The translations under genes and the position numbers were made by a program. From assembly GCF_900099835.1 (NCBI RefSeq), contig NZ_FNKP01000003.1, positions 992,001-1,056,000 on the forward strand: a stretch of DNA of 64,000 bases. Direction: 5' to 3'. The DNA comes from Paraburkholderia fungorum (GTDB lineage: Bacteria > Pseudomonadota > Gammaproteobacteria > Burkholderiales > Burkholderiaceae). The notes under the pieces were generated by a model that saw only the letters and a program-made list of their open reading frames with translations, was not told the DNA's origin and ran no database searches. Of this stretch, positions 35,163 through 44,146 are shown piece by piece. Within the stretch, counting starts at the first letter, position 1. The number at the start of each line of letters is the position of its first letter.

Positions 35163-35591
35163 TCATAGTCGAACTGCGTATGCTCCTGTACGCCGTAGGT
35201 GGCAACGACGTGAGGCTTCGGCCAACCAATCGAAGGCCGCGAGGAGCGCTCCAGCAACGGGTAGCTGTTTCCCAACCAGCTTTTCCAACAGTACGCCCAC
35301 CATCTGACCGATGTTGGGTATGGCATTACCTTTGTTTCGCTCCCACAGACTTATCGCCTGGTTTCGCATGGAGGCTTCCTCAAGCCAACGAGCATACAAA
35401 TCCGATACTGCGTACAGCAAATGGCCGCTCTGCCCCTTCGATTCGTGATAGCCGACCAAGAATCGATTCTCCTCAAGCAGCAGGCGCTCCACCGCCGTCA
35501 GTGTACAGGTCTTGCCCATCAATGGCCGTGCTGAGATTGCAGTGAGGCCGTGTTGCCTAACGCGGTCGGTCAAATGATGAATATCCGCCAT
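35163..35591 (-). pseudogene. N-terminal fragment of a STAND-like P-loop NTPase
   Basis: 142 residues: a phosphate-binding loop (ARPLMGKTCTLTAVERLLLE) near residues 20-40, then VGYHESKGQSGHLLYAVSDL and MVGVLLEKLVGKQLPVAGAL. Walker B and the rest of the NTPase are missing. After AAFDWLAEA another frame appears to continue (VATYGVQEHTQFDYEHPEP), then stops, so frameshift plus truncation. 35592-35913 contains no gene I can support. Confidence 0.6.
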
Positions 35592-35913
35592 GCGGCCATC
35601 AAGTGGTAGTTCGAGCGTGATGACTCATGTTAGGGAGATGGCGTTTGATGGTATCAGTATCGCATGTCGCGCAAGCTGCAGCGCTGGTCAACCGAGTGAA
35701 GCGACGCCGACTGACCGCTTTATTATTTGAGCGCGGCATTTACAACTCCAATGACCTGACCGGTCGGGAAGGGGTCGTCAAGACTCATTCGCCCTTTTTG
35801 GAACCCGACGTTTGCCTGCGCCGCATCAGAATGACAGCAAAGCGGCGCGTTGCAGCCGCTCGGCGGCTGAACGGTGATCGTCCGCTAAGGCCGATGCACT
35901 GCCAAATCGGCAG

Positions 35914-37536
35914 CTATTTCGGTTGTGGAAAACTTCCCTCCACAAACGCACGCGTCTGCGCCAGATCGGTCTTCGCGTACGCGGCGGTCGTCTGCACCGA
36001 TGCGTGACCCAGCAGCGTCTGCGCGACCGGCAGCGGGACCGCGTGATCGACCACCAGAGTGCGCGCATAGCCGTGCCGGAGCCAGTGCGTGGAAGCGGCC
36101 CGCAGCAGCGTCAGGGCCGCTGCGTCTCCGGGCGTGACCCGGGCTTCGGCTGCGAGCAGCACGGCCTTGACCTCATCATAGAGGCCGCTGTGACCCAGCG
36201 CGTCGCGCTTGCCGCTGTGGATCAGCGCGATCCGCTCAAACGGTGACGGACGTTCCGGCAGGCCCCGCGCGAGACGGTAGGCGGGCAGCACCGGGATGCA
36301 GACCGACGGTAGCGGAATGGCGCGGCGTTTGTTGCCTTTACCCAGCACGTGAAGTGTCCACTGGTCCTGCGCGTCGACGTCCAGACGCGGCAATCCCTCC
36401 GCGTCAGACCACTCCAGTTCTGCGAGTCGTACCCCAGCGTAGCGGTACAGCGACCAGATTGCGCGGCGTCGCGCCCAGACCAGTTTCGACACGGTGCCGG
36501 GCGCCGCGTCGCAGATCACCGCATCGCACAGCGCCAGCACGGCGGCCGGCATGATCCGCGACGGCGTCCAGCTGTCACGGGTGGGGGCACCCCCGGACAG
36601 TTCGGCGGCGGGATTGGCGATCACGTAGCCGGTTCGCAGCCAGTACCGGAACAGGCTCGACACCACGGCCAGCGCGCGTGCGCGGGTGGTCGCCTGCAGA
36701 CCGGCTGGCGGGTTCCGTGGCGCGTCCTGTGACGTGTCTCTGGCCGGTGTGGTGCGGGGGAGGCGTTCGAGCGCCGTCCGGTAGGTGAGCAGATTCTCGC
36801 GGGTCAGGTCCGACAGTGGTCCGAGCTGGTAACAATCACACCACTGGATCAGGCGCCGGAGTTCCGCGAGGTACGCACGCAGGGTGTGGGGCGAGCGGCT
36901 CGCGCGCTCGCGCAGAAAGAGGGTGACGGCCTGGGCGTCGTCCGCCACGCCCAGGGTATTGGTCACCGACGATAGATTGGCAAAGCGGCCGGCTCGCGCG
37001 AGCCATGCGCGACCCGCCGGGTCCGGTGCAGGCGCCAGCGTCGCCAGCCAGACGGCGGCGCCGGACGGCGGGTCGACAGGGTGGCCAACAGGGGGAGTGA
37101 GGTCCGGGACTGCAACCGCGGTCGTGGCCGGGCTGGCGCCCGATGCCGGCTCCGCCGCAATTCTCGATGACGTTGATGACGTCGCTGGCCCGTCAGGCGC
37201 AAACCGGAATCGCCGGTGCTGTCTGAGCAGCCGGAGCAGCACCGTGACAGGTGTCGGCGCCTGATCCGGGGCCGCCACCCTGAGCCGTCCCCGCTCCCAG
37301 TACTCGACGGCCGCATCCTGATCGAGCAGCAGCGCGAACACCACCGGATGGTCGCGTTTCGCGTCGGCCAGCGAAGGGCAGCCGCGCTTCAGTAACGTCA
37401 GCGTCCAGCGCGTATAGACCGGATGGCCGATCGCATCGGTCACATACGCGAGGGCTGCATCGAGATCGTCGGGCAGGCGCCGGGGCGGCGCTGTCGCCGT
37501 ATCGACCCACCCGGTCAGGTTCGTGTCCCCGGTCAT
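35914..37536 (-). CDS. Tyrosine-type site-specific recombinase/integrase
   Basis: 540 aa. The N-terminal 170 residues are a proline-rich extension; a SAM-like DNA-binding domain follows (SPHTLRAYLAELRRLIQWCD), then the catalytic domain with Arg in YRYAGVRLAELEW, Lys in LGKGNKRRAIPLP, HxxR in THWLRHGYARTL, His in LLGHASVQTTAAYAKTD and nucleophile Tyr in the same segment. Overlaps the KfrA-like gene by 4 bases. Markedly GC-rich compared with genes on both sides, suggesting separate acquisition. Confidence 0.92.
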   Translation of the reverse strand: MTGDTNLTGWVDTATAPPRRLPDDLDAALAYVTDAIGHPVYTRWTLTLLKRGCPSLADAKRDHPVVFALLLDQDAAVEYWERGRLRVAAPDQAPTPVTVLLRLLRQHRRFRFAPDGPATSSTSSRIAAEPASGASPATTAVAVPDLTPPVGHPVDPPSGAAVWLATLAPAPDPAGRAWLARAGRFANLSSVTNTLGVADDAQAVTLFLRERASRSPHTLRAYLAELRRLIQWCDCYQLGPLSDLTRENLLTYRTALERLPRTTPARDTSQDAPRNPPAGLQATTRARALAVVSSLFRYWLRTGYVIANPAAELSGGAPTRDSWTPSRIMPAAVLALCDAVICDAAPGTVSKLVWARRRAIWSLYRYAGVRLAELEWSDAEGLPRLDVDAQDQWTLHVLGKGNKRRAIPLPSVCIPVLPAYRLARGLPERPSPFERIALIHSGKRDALGHSGLYDEVKAVLLAAEARVTPGDAAALTLLRAASTHWLRHGYARTLVVDHAVPLPVAQTLLGHASVQTTAAYAKTDLAQTRAFVEGSFPQPK

Positions 37537-38474
37537 TCCGGACGACGCCGGGTGCTGGCGGCCGGCGTCGGCGATGCTGTCGGCGTCTTCCTGTGGCGAG
37601 GGACGCGGCCGGTGCCTGTCCGGGCATTGACGCGCTGCAGGAGCGCCCGCTGTTCGGCGACGAGCGTGGTGAGCGCGGCCGCTTCGGCGACGGCCCGCTG
37701 GCGGGCGTCGCGCTCAGCGGCGAGGTCCGAGAGCAGGCGCTCGCGCAGTCCCTCGAGTGCGGCTACGCGCTCCTGTGCGTGATTCACGTCACCGGTCAGT
37801 CGCTCCCGTTCAGCGGCGAGCGCATGCCGCTGGTGTTCCGTCTCCAGCAGCAGTTGTCGCGACAGGCCTTCGTAACGGGCGTGAATGGCGGCAACCTCGG
37901 CCGCGTGGCCGGTCCGTGCGGTGTCGATTGTCGCGCTGGCGGACACCAGTGCCGTTCGCAGTTCCGCGGAGGCCGCCTGTGCGGCTTTCGTCTGTTCGGC
38001 CGCGGCGCGGTAGTCCGCCTGGACGGTGGCCAGCTCCGAGTCGCGTTGTGAGATCTGCTCCCGCAGGGCCACGAGTTCGACACGGAGCAGTTCGACCCGC
38101 AGGTCAGCATCACGGCGCGCCGTGTCCGCGGCGTCCTTCGCCTGTGCCGCCTCACTCCGGAGTGCTACCACCTCGTCAAGCTGGACGGTGACGGCAGCCT
38201 GCCACAGTACGCGCATGTGGTCCGCGATGTCATCAGGCAGTCCGGGGATGGCCACGCGGGCGAGCCCCGTACGCACGAGTTCCGTCTCGACGTCGTTGAG
38301 CATCCGGGACAGCGTGGCCGGATCGCCCGCGCCCAGACGTGCGCGCAGCTTGCGCACCGACACAACCTGGCGGAAGCGCGCCCCGGACGGCGGATCGGGA
38401 TCGCCGGCCTCGGCGAGCATCGCGAGCACGGCAGAACGGAGGGTATCGCGGGTGACGGCGGCGGGACGCGGCAT
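37533..38474 (-). CDS. KfrA-like DNA-binding protein with long coiled coil
   Basis: 313 aa. N-terminal winged-helix-like region (FRQVVSVRKLRARLGAGDPA, TLSRMLNDVETELV) as in the KfrA N-terminal domain, followed by a coiled coil of about 200 residues rich in Ala, Glu and Arg. KfrA proteins support plasmid partitioning and repress their own promoter. Here it is the first gene of a two-gene unit with the integrase, possibly an accessory protein for recombination. Confidence 0.8.
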   Translation of the reverse strand: MPRPAAVTRDTLRSAVLAMLAEAGDPDPPSGARFRQVVSVRKLRARLGAGDPATLSRMLNDVETELVRTGLARVAIPGLPDDIADHMRVLWQAAVTVQLDEVVALRSEAAQAKDAADTARRDADLRVELLRVELVALREQISQRDSELATVQADYRAAAEQTKAAQAASAELRTALVSASATIDTARTGHAAEVAAIHARYEGLSRQLLLETEHQRHALAAERERLTGDVNHAQERVAALEGLRERLLSDLAAERDARQRAVAEAAALTTLVAEQRALLQRVNARTGTGRVPRHRKTPTASPTPAASTRRRPE

Positions 38475-38635
38475 GGCGCTTCTCCTGCGCGTCGGGCAGA
38501 GGTGCCGGGTGGGGCGCGGTCCCCGGGATCGTTCGGGGGCAGGGCACGTGCGGGCGACGCGGATGCGAAATTCCAGTCTGGATCGCGCACGGGTCTAACG
38601 CAAGGAAACCGGATTGGGCACGATTAAAAAGGACA

Positions 38636-38661
38636 AAGCCGCGATAACTGCCCTTATCGCG
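38636..38661 (-). terminator. Hairpin between the XRE pseudogene and the KfrA-like gene
   Basis: Perfect 10-bp stem GCCGCGATAA / TTATCGCGGC with a 6-base loop; on the minus strand it is followed by TTTGTCCTTTTT. The rest of 38475-38798 should hold the promoter of the KfrA-like gene. Confidence 0.5.
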
Positions 38662-38798
38662 GCAAAACGGGAGTTGCGTTCTTCCCAAGTTAATACTCGA
38701 GCGCATCCAGGATAGCTGACGGCCCGACCGGCTCAGGCAGACACGCTTTTGTTTGGCCTGCCGCTCGGGCATGTCGTTGTGGCTTGGACGCCGCAGCA

Positions 38799-39090
38799 TT
38801 AGCTGACGACTTTTTCCCGCCGCGCGTGGCTGCAGCGCTGTGTCGAAGTCGCTTGCACAGTTCGTTTAGCCACTGACGAATACCATGCTCGGTCAACGTC
38901 CGTTAGCTGTCTCAGCTTGTGTGCAGGTTCTTCTGCAGCATCGCTTGAGCGGGACGAGCCTCGGCGCAGTAGACGGCTGACAGACACCTCATAGATATCG
39001 GCTAGTTCGAGCAGTCTCTTCAGGCGCGGCGACGACTCAGTTATGCGATCGTTTGAGATTCGAGCCTGAAGAGGTCGCTTTCGCTGGTCA
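38799..39090 (-). pseudogene. Degenerate XRE-type regulator
   Basis: The minus-strand frame reading SSPRLKRLLELADIYEVSVS and later VDRAWYSSVAKRTVQ aligns with the C-terminal two-thirds of the intact XRE protein at 39338-39700 (WPTLSRLIEFSDLYEIPVVT). The first helices of the HTH are not recognisable upstream, so a decayed paralogue. Confidence 0.55.
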
Positions 39091-39337
39091 AGGGATGTCA
39101 GCGTGCTTCGCCGAGCCTTTACCCCGGTAGGTTGATGCCCATCAGCCATGACGTAAATGCATGGGACGGCGTGCTCGCGATAGCTGTCATGACGGTTGCA
39201 ATCGAAGATTATCGTAAGAACCGATGCGTCGCGTCTCATCTCATCGGAAATGAATTGACGTCGCCGTTCTCGGGAGATGGCGCGACAAGAGCGTTCTTAA
39301 CTGCTGGGGGGCGTGGGTGTGTGGTCAACCAAACTGA

Positions 39338-39700
39338 CTAGCGTTTGCGCTGGGTGCGAGCCTTCACTAGTCGGGCGCAGACATCAGACATCAAGTGCAG
39401 CGCCAATGTTCGATCTTCTTTATCGAGGTTGTTCAACTGCTCATTTAGCTTGCCAATCAAGCCTGTCTCCGGCGACGGTGGCGTCAGCAATGTCACAACG
39501 GGTATCTCATAGAGGTCTGAGAATTCAATAAGTCGCGAGAGAGTTGGCCAGTTGGTGCCGCGCTCCTGCCGGCTGATGGTCTGTGTATCGACGCCCAAGT
39601 GGTTCGCAACCTGTTCTTGCGTTCGACCTGATTCAATTCGCGCCTTTGCTAAAGCTCGCCCGAGCATCCTTGCAAATTTCGCTTGGTCAGTAGCTGCCAC
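39338..39700 (-). CDS. XRE-family helix-turn-helix regulator
   Basis: 120 aa. HTH: LAKARIESGRTQEQVANHLG, then VDTQTISRQERGTNWPTLSR, the Cro/CI-type fold. The C-terminal helix probably dimerises. Solitary; the degenerate paralogue lies just downstream on the same strand. Could control the KfrA/integrase unit further down. Confidence 0.85.
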   Translation of the reverse strand: MAATDQAKFARMLGRALAKARIESGRTQEQVANHLGVDTQTISRQERGTNWPTLSRLIEFSDLYEIPVVTLLTPPSPETGLIGKLNEQLNNLDKEDRTLALHLMSDVCARLVKARTQRKR

Positions 39701-39905
39701 CCTTTAGTCACCTCATGTTGCATACCAAGACGAATCGTGTCTGTAACGGATGCTTCTGGTAACATCATGGGATGCCTAGTGGGTAGGCATTAAATGACTA
39801 GTTGCCGGTCCGAATGAGGTGGTTACTGCACGATCTGCAACGGACCGTTGAAGATTTTCGACAATTTGCTCGCGACAGTGAGCTAGTGATATTGGTTGGT
39901 GTTTT

Positions 39906-40394
39906 ATGTTTTTGACTTGTGATCAGCACCGCTTGCCGTTTCAGTCAGGGCTTGCCGGGAAGAATGGAACGGTTTGGGCCGTCACGGAAATGTGGACAGG
40001 CGGCGATGCTTTGGTTGTGCAGTTTTCAAAGTCCGGCGATCGTGGACTGCCGCGAACGGTGATGATGGACCTGGTATCGAGCGCAAATTCGCTTGAGCAG
40101 TTCGTATCGGACGGGGTGGTGCTTCGGGATGCTGCCGTGCTGCGCGTGACGCCCCGAGGGAAGTCTGAGCGGTTTTCATTTGAAACGGTTCGCGAGATCC
40201 GGATCGGGGCGACAGAAACTGACGGACCGGATGGTCGTCTGTTGCAGGTGACCCAGTTCACCACCTCGGCCGGTCGTCAGTTTTCAGTGCCGTTTGCCTT
40301 GGCCGAGAAGGCCTCGCGTGGCAGACGGATCTACCGTGAGCGGTCTGTGCGGCGAGGGAAGCAGGATTTTGCGGACGCTGGAACTACAGCCTGA
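39906..40394 (+). CDS. Hypothetical protein
   Basis: 162 aa. Strand-rich centre (VVQFSKSGDRGLPRTVMMDL, SERFSFETVREIRIG, LLQVTQFTTSAGRQFSVPFA) and basic C-terminus. No family recognised and no clear ribosome-binding site before the ATG. Precedes the metallophosphoesterase by 128 bases on the same strand. Confidence 0.5.
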   Translation: MFLTCDQHRLPFQSGLAGKNGTVWAVTEMWTGGDALVVQFSKSGDRGLPRTVMMDLVSSANSLEQFVSDGVVLRDAAVLRVTPRGKSERFSFETVREIRIGATETDGPDGRLLQVTQFTTSAGRQFSVPFALAEKASRGRRIYRERSVRRGKQDFADAGTTA

Positions 40395-40522
40395 ACGAAG
40401 GGGCAATTGTCAGTACCGGAGTTTCAAGCTGAACAGCGGCAGCAAGCCTAGTCAAAGATCCACGTATCGTTTGCCGGCAGCGCGTTCGCGACTGAAACCG
40501 GACCAGAAGTTTTCTCCCGACC

Positions 40523-41308
40523 ATGCGTATTCAGATCGCTTCTGACCTGCATCTCGAAATGCTCCAACGGAGTTTTCCTGACTACAACCCGGTCGGGCCG
40601 TCCGATGCGGATGTATTGGTGCTGGCTGGCGATATCGCAAACGGCGGGGACGCTGTCGACCTGTTCGCGCACTGGCCGGTCCCTGTCATCTATGTGCACG
40701 GCAATCACGAAGCGTACGGCATGGAGTATGGAACGCTTGCCCGGATGCTTGGGGCGCGCGCTGCCGGCACCGCAGTGCGCTACCTTGAGAGGGACACACT
40801 GGTTATCGATGACGTCCGATTCCTGGGTTGCTGTTTGTGGACGGACTATGCGCTGCTCGGCGATCGTGAGCGCAGTATGAAGATGGCTGGCCGCCACATG
40901 TATGACCACACAGTGATCCGAAAAGGCTGCGATGGCTGGTTTCTACCGGCGCATGCGCTCGCTGAACACGAAGCCTCGATCCACTGGTTGCAAAAGCAGC
41001 TAGCGACGCCGTTTGATGGGAAAACTATCGTCGTGACCCATCACGGCGTGGCGCCATCATCGGTGCATCCGCGGTACGGTAATGATCCCGTCAACGCGGC
41101 ATTTGTGAGCGACCTGCGGCCTCTGCTGGAAAGTGCGGATCTGTGGATTCATGGACATGTCCACGATTCGTTTGACTACCGGGTGGGTCGCGCTCGCGTG
41201 ATCGCCAACCCGCGCGGTTATGCCAGAAACCGGATGATGGCAGGTGCGCCGGGGGACCTAAAATGGGAAAACCCGACGTTCGATCCGGCGCTGGTCATTG
41301 ATGTCTAA
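40523..41308 (+). CDS. Calcineurin-like metallophosphoesterase
   Basis: 261 aa with the complete five-motif set of the family: SDLHLE, LAGDIANGGD, YVHGNHEAYG, VTHHGVAP and HGHVHDSFDY, the ligands of a two-metal site. Such enzymes hydrolyse phosphodiesters (cyclic nucleotides, nucleic acid or UDP-diacylglucosamine-type substrates); the substrate here is not predictable. Confidence 0.88.
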   Translation: MRIQIASDLHLEMLQRSFPDYNPVGPSDADVLVLAGDIANGGDAVDLFAHWPVPVIYVHGNHEAYGMEYGTLARMLGARAAGTAVRYLERDTLVIDDVRFLGCCLWTDYALLGDRERSMKMAGRHMYDHTVIRKGCDGWFLPAHALAEHEASIHWLQKQLATPFDGKTIVVTHHGVAPSSVHPRYGNDPVNAAFVSDLRPLLESADLWIHGHVHDSFDYRVGRARVIANPRGYARNRMMAGAPGDLKWENPTFDPALVIDV

Positions 41309-41431
41309 GCGAAGGTGCAATCTTGCTGTCGTGTTGAGTTCGCAACAGATACGCGAATCTTCGCATCGTGCCGTCAATCAGTTGGGTTCGCGTATTTAAC
41401 AGTTTCTCAATGGCCAAGCGGCATGCAGATC

Positions 41432-41671
41432 CTAGTCGACGTCCAGCGTTGCCAACCGGCCGTGTGGTTCGCGCTCGACGATGATGAAAGAGTGGCCTGC
41501 GTGTTGACGCACCCGGCTGATCCACACCCATCCGGTGCTCGGCGTAAGCGCTCCGATCGTGCTCGCTGAATTCCAGGAAAAATTTGTCCTCGAAATGCTG
41601 GCCCCGCAGACGGGATTCGGCAGGACAACTGTGTAGGCGTCGTCCAGGACTGATGGACGGACACCCGTCAA
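41432..41671 (-). CDS. Possible small protein coupled to the HAD gene
   Basis: 79 aa from TTG at 41671, overlapping the HAD stop (TTGA). The C-terminal part (STGWVWISRVRQHAGHSFII, then VEREPHGRLATLDVD) looks protein-like. Competing frames on the other strand exist, so this remains tentative. Confidence 0.3.
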   Translation of the reverse strand: MTGVRPSVLDDAYTVVLPNPVCGASISRTNFSWNSASTIGALTPSTGWVWISRVRQHAGHSFIIVEREPHGRLATLDVD

Positions 41672-42324
41672 TAAAGAAGATCCGTTAGCAGCGCATCCAG
41701 CGATTGGCCGGCCTTTCTATCGATGAGTCTTGCGTTCATGCCGAAAGCCCGAGGTCCATCGACGTCTGCTGCGGGCGTGTCGCCAATGAACAGGACTTCC
41801 TGAACTGGACAGCCTAACTGGTCAAGAATGTACTGATAGATTGCTGGGTTCGGTTTGACCGCACCGGCTTCGTAGCTCCACGCGTACCCGTCGAGCACGG
41901 GCAGCATACCCTTCACGGCGTCGCCATAGGGAGACGCGAGATTCGAACAGAGGCCCACGCGCACATCGGCGTCCCGCAGACGCGCGATGGTTGTCGTCGC
42001 GTCAGGGAATAGGCGTAGCGACCTGACCTCGTCGTCCAGAGCCCGCTGCGCTGTTGCCAGCAGGTCGTCCGGCAGCGCGACGCCGAAAAGTGGGCCAACA
42101 GCGCTGAGCGGCACCGGTTGGGACATGAGCCGCGCCGCATCTTCAGGGCGGGGCCGTCGTCCCGCGTCGCGCATCCAATGCATCAGCATGCGGTATGGCG
42201 AGCGGCGATCGCCGATCTGTACCAGCGTGCCGAACACGTCGAAAACGACGGCCGAAAAAGCGGGGCGCGAGTTATCTTCAGCATCGGGAAGTCGTTCGGT
42301 ATTTTTCACGACAGCCTTGGTCAA
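41668..42324 (-). CDS. HAD-superfamily hydrolase
   Basis: 218 aa. Motif I VVFDVFGTL (first Asp nucleophile), motif II VGLCSNLAS, motif III Lys in GAVKPNPAIY, motif IV IGDTPAADVDG: complete haloacid-dehalogenase-type phosphatase set with a helical cap (subclass I). Substrate unknown. 42325-42678, upstream of it and of the divergent SGNH gene, shows no gene. Confidence 0.87.
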   Translation of the reverse strand: MTKAVVKNTERLPDAEDNSRPAFSAVVFDVFGTLVQIGDRRSPYRMLMHWMRDAGRRPRPEDAARLMSQPVPLSAVGPLFGVALPDDLLATAQRALDDEVRSLRLFPDATTTIARLRDADVRVGLCSNLASPYGDAVKGMLPVLDGYAWSYEAGAVKPNPAIYQYILDQLGCPVQEVLFIGDTPAADVDGPRAFGMNARLIDRKAGQSLDALLTDLLY

Positions 42325-42678
42325 TAGGTGTTGGAAAGAAGATGATCCTCAACCCAGTACAATCATTCTGAGGCCAACGGCGCTGGCCGCGTCCGCTCCA
42401 TTCGGGTTGACTGCCGGCGCGTTTCACTACGCCGGGAATCGGATTGTGTTGAGACACGAGCGCGCCTCGAAGCGCCAAGCCACGTTCCAGCGAAAGAACT
42501 CATGCCAATCCAGTGGGCACCTCAATTCAGGAGGGGGATCGTACACAGATCTCAAGTATGATCAAGCGGGGGACGTACCCGGCTCGCGATTCGAGATTTT
42601 TCTGAATTTCGAGAGCAACGTCATGCAGCAGGCGTCTGTTCGGGGTGCAAGGTAAAACGAACGTATAAATCAAATAAT

Positions 42679-43314
42679 ATGAAAGCAAATCGACCGTTGA
42701 TTTCTTTTGCGTCAATCTGCAGCGCGTTTCTCCTGGTCGCAGTGACACCTAGCGTTGCGACAGCGCAAAGCAGCCCGACTCCGCTGAAGATCGTAGCATT
42801 CGGAGCAAGTCAGACAGCCGGAAAGGGCGTGGCTCCTGATGATGCCTATCCCGCCCGCCTCGCGGTTTTGCTTCAGAACGACGGCTTTGACGTCACGGTC
42901 GAAAATCAAGGCGTGAGTGGTGACAGGCTCGCCGACGAAGCCCGCAGATTAGAGACGGCACTTCCGCCGACCACACGTATCGTTTTATATCAGCCTGGGA
43001 CAAACGACTGCGGGAAGCGGAGTCACATCAGCCAATCGGACTTCCGGGAAGGCATCGATGCCGCGCTCAGCTGGATGCAAGCGCATCATCTACTGGTACT
43101 TGCCATGGACGGAGGTTGTCATTTCGGTGTGCTCGAGGAAGAAAGCGCCAAGTATGGCGCGATGTACTACGGGAAGATCAGCGCAGGGCTCGAAGACATG
43201 AAGCAGGCCGACGGTCAGCATTTGACTCCGGAGGGCTATCAAAAGCTGGCAGAACAGGTGCGTCCTTTTGTCGAAAAGCTTATTCAGGAGGCGCTCAAGT
43301 CGAATCCGCAATAA
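42679..43314 (+). CDS. Secreted SGNH/GDSL-type hydrolase (TesA/arylesterase-like)
   Basis: 211 aa. Signal peptide SFASICSAFLLVAVTPSVAT to about AQS. Block I is IVAFGASQTAGKGVAPDDAY with the nucleophile Ser in GAS rather than GDS; block II Gly in NQGVSGDRL; block III LYQPGTND; block V DGQHLTPEGY with Asp and His. Acts in the periplasm on esters or thioesters. The GAS variant is shared by several TesA-like esterases. Confidence 0.82.
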   Translation: MKANRPLISFASICSAFLLVAVTPSVATAQSSPTPLKIVAFGASQTAGKGVAPDDAYPARLAVLLQNDGFDVTVENQGVSGDRLADEARRLETALPPTTRIVLYQPGTNDCGKRSHISQSDFREGIDAALSWMQAHHLLVLAMDGGCHFGVLEEESAKYGAMYYGKISAGLEDMKQADGQHLTPEGYQKLAEQVRPFVEKLIQEALKSNPQ

Positions 43315-44146
43315 GAGGCGGGTTCGGCCCACTCATCAGAGCTGGCCGATACTCGTGTCGTTGGCGTCGCCGATTGCATCTGGCCGACAGCACCGGTTCG
43401 TCGAGCGGATTGCAGCCGCTTAGGATATCAATAGCTGCTTCCACGCTGCTACTGCGACCGAGTACTTCCGGCCAGTTTCGGCCGGTCGACTGCACGCCCA
43501 GGCGGACGTTGGAAAGTCCGTTTCACTCAGTTAAGGGACACTGCGGCTACGATGTCACTCGTCGCGTCATCGCAGCGCGCTTGCCGATCTGTTTGGTCAG
43601 TGGGCGCATGTCGAGCGCATTGGGGTGATCGTACTTTCCGTGCATTTTCTGGCGGTAACGGCGTGAGAAGCCGCTTGTAGCAAGGCTGTGCGATCTCGCA
43701 TCCCTATGCCACCCGTCGGATCTGCAATTCGTTGATTTGAAAGCGACTTTTCGCGAAAACCGCTAGAAAACGCACAGAAAGTACAATCACCCCGAGGCGC
43801 ACAAACAACTCGCGAAACGCGGCCTCGTCGATAGCGGTCAATCGGAGGCACAGTTCGATGAAATGCGGCGGCTGATTCTTTGAACGCTGCGCGTTGCTTG
43901 GGCACTGCATCCAGTGCCCGAAGATCGGGTTCATAGGGCGCACGCGAATCGCAGACTGATCCTCAAATCTTGGCATAGGTATTCGGCGACCGCGCGGGCG
44001 CGACTATCCCGTCTTAACGCAACAACTGTCTTTTCATATGGCACTCGATCCTGACTGTATGTATTACGCTGCCCTATCCAGGGGCAAGATTCAGGACAAC
44101 AACAATCCGGAGTGCCCTGATCCTAAACACCGATGAGGAGCGTGTC
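43315..44146. other. Gene-poor stretch of about 830 bases
   Basis: Only short overlapping frames on both strands, none with recognisable motifs; probably decayed sequence plus the promoter of the patatin gene. A GAGGAG ribosome-binding site lies just before 44147. Confidence 0.4.

Noticed and set aside
42325..42678. Small frames upstream of the SGNH gene
   Set aside because: Short, mutually overlapping, no ribosome-binding site or motif.
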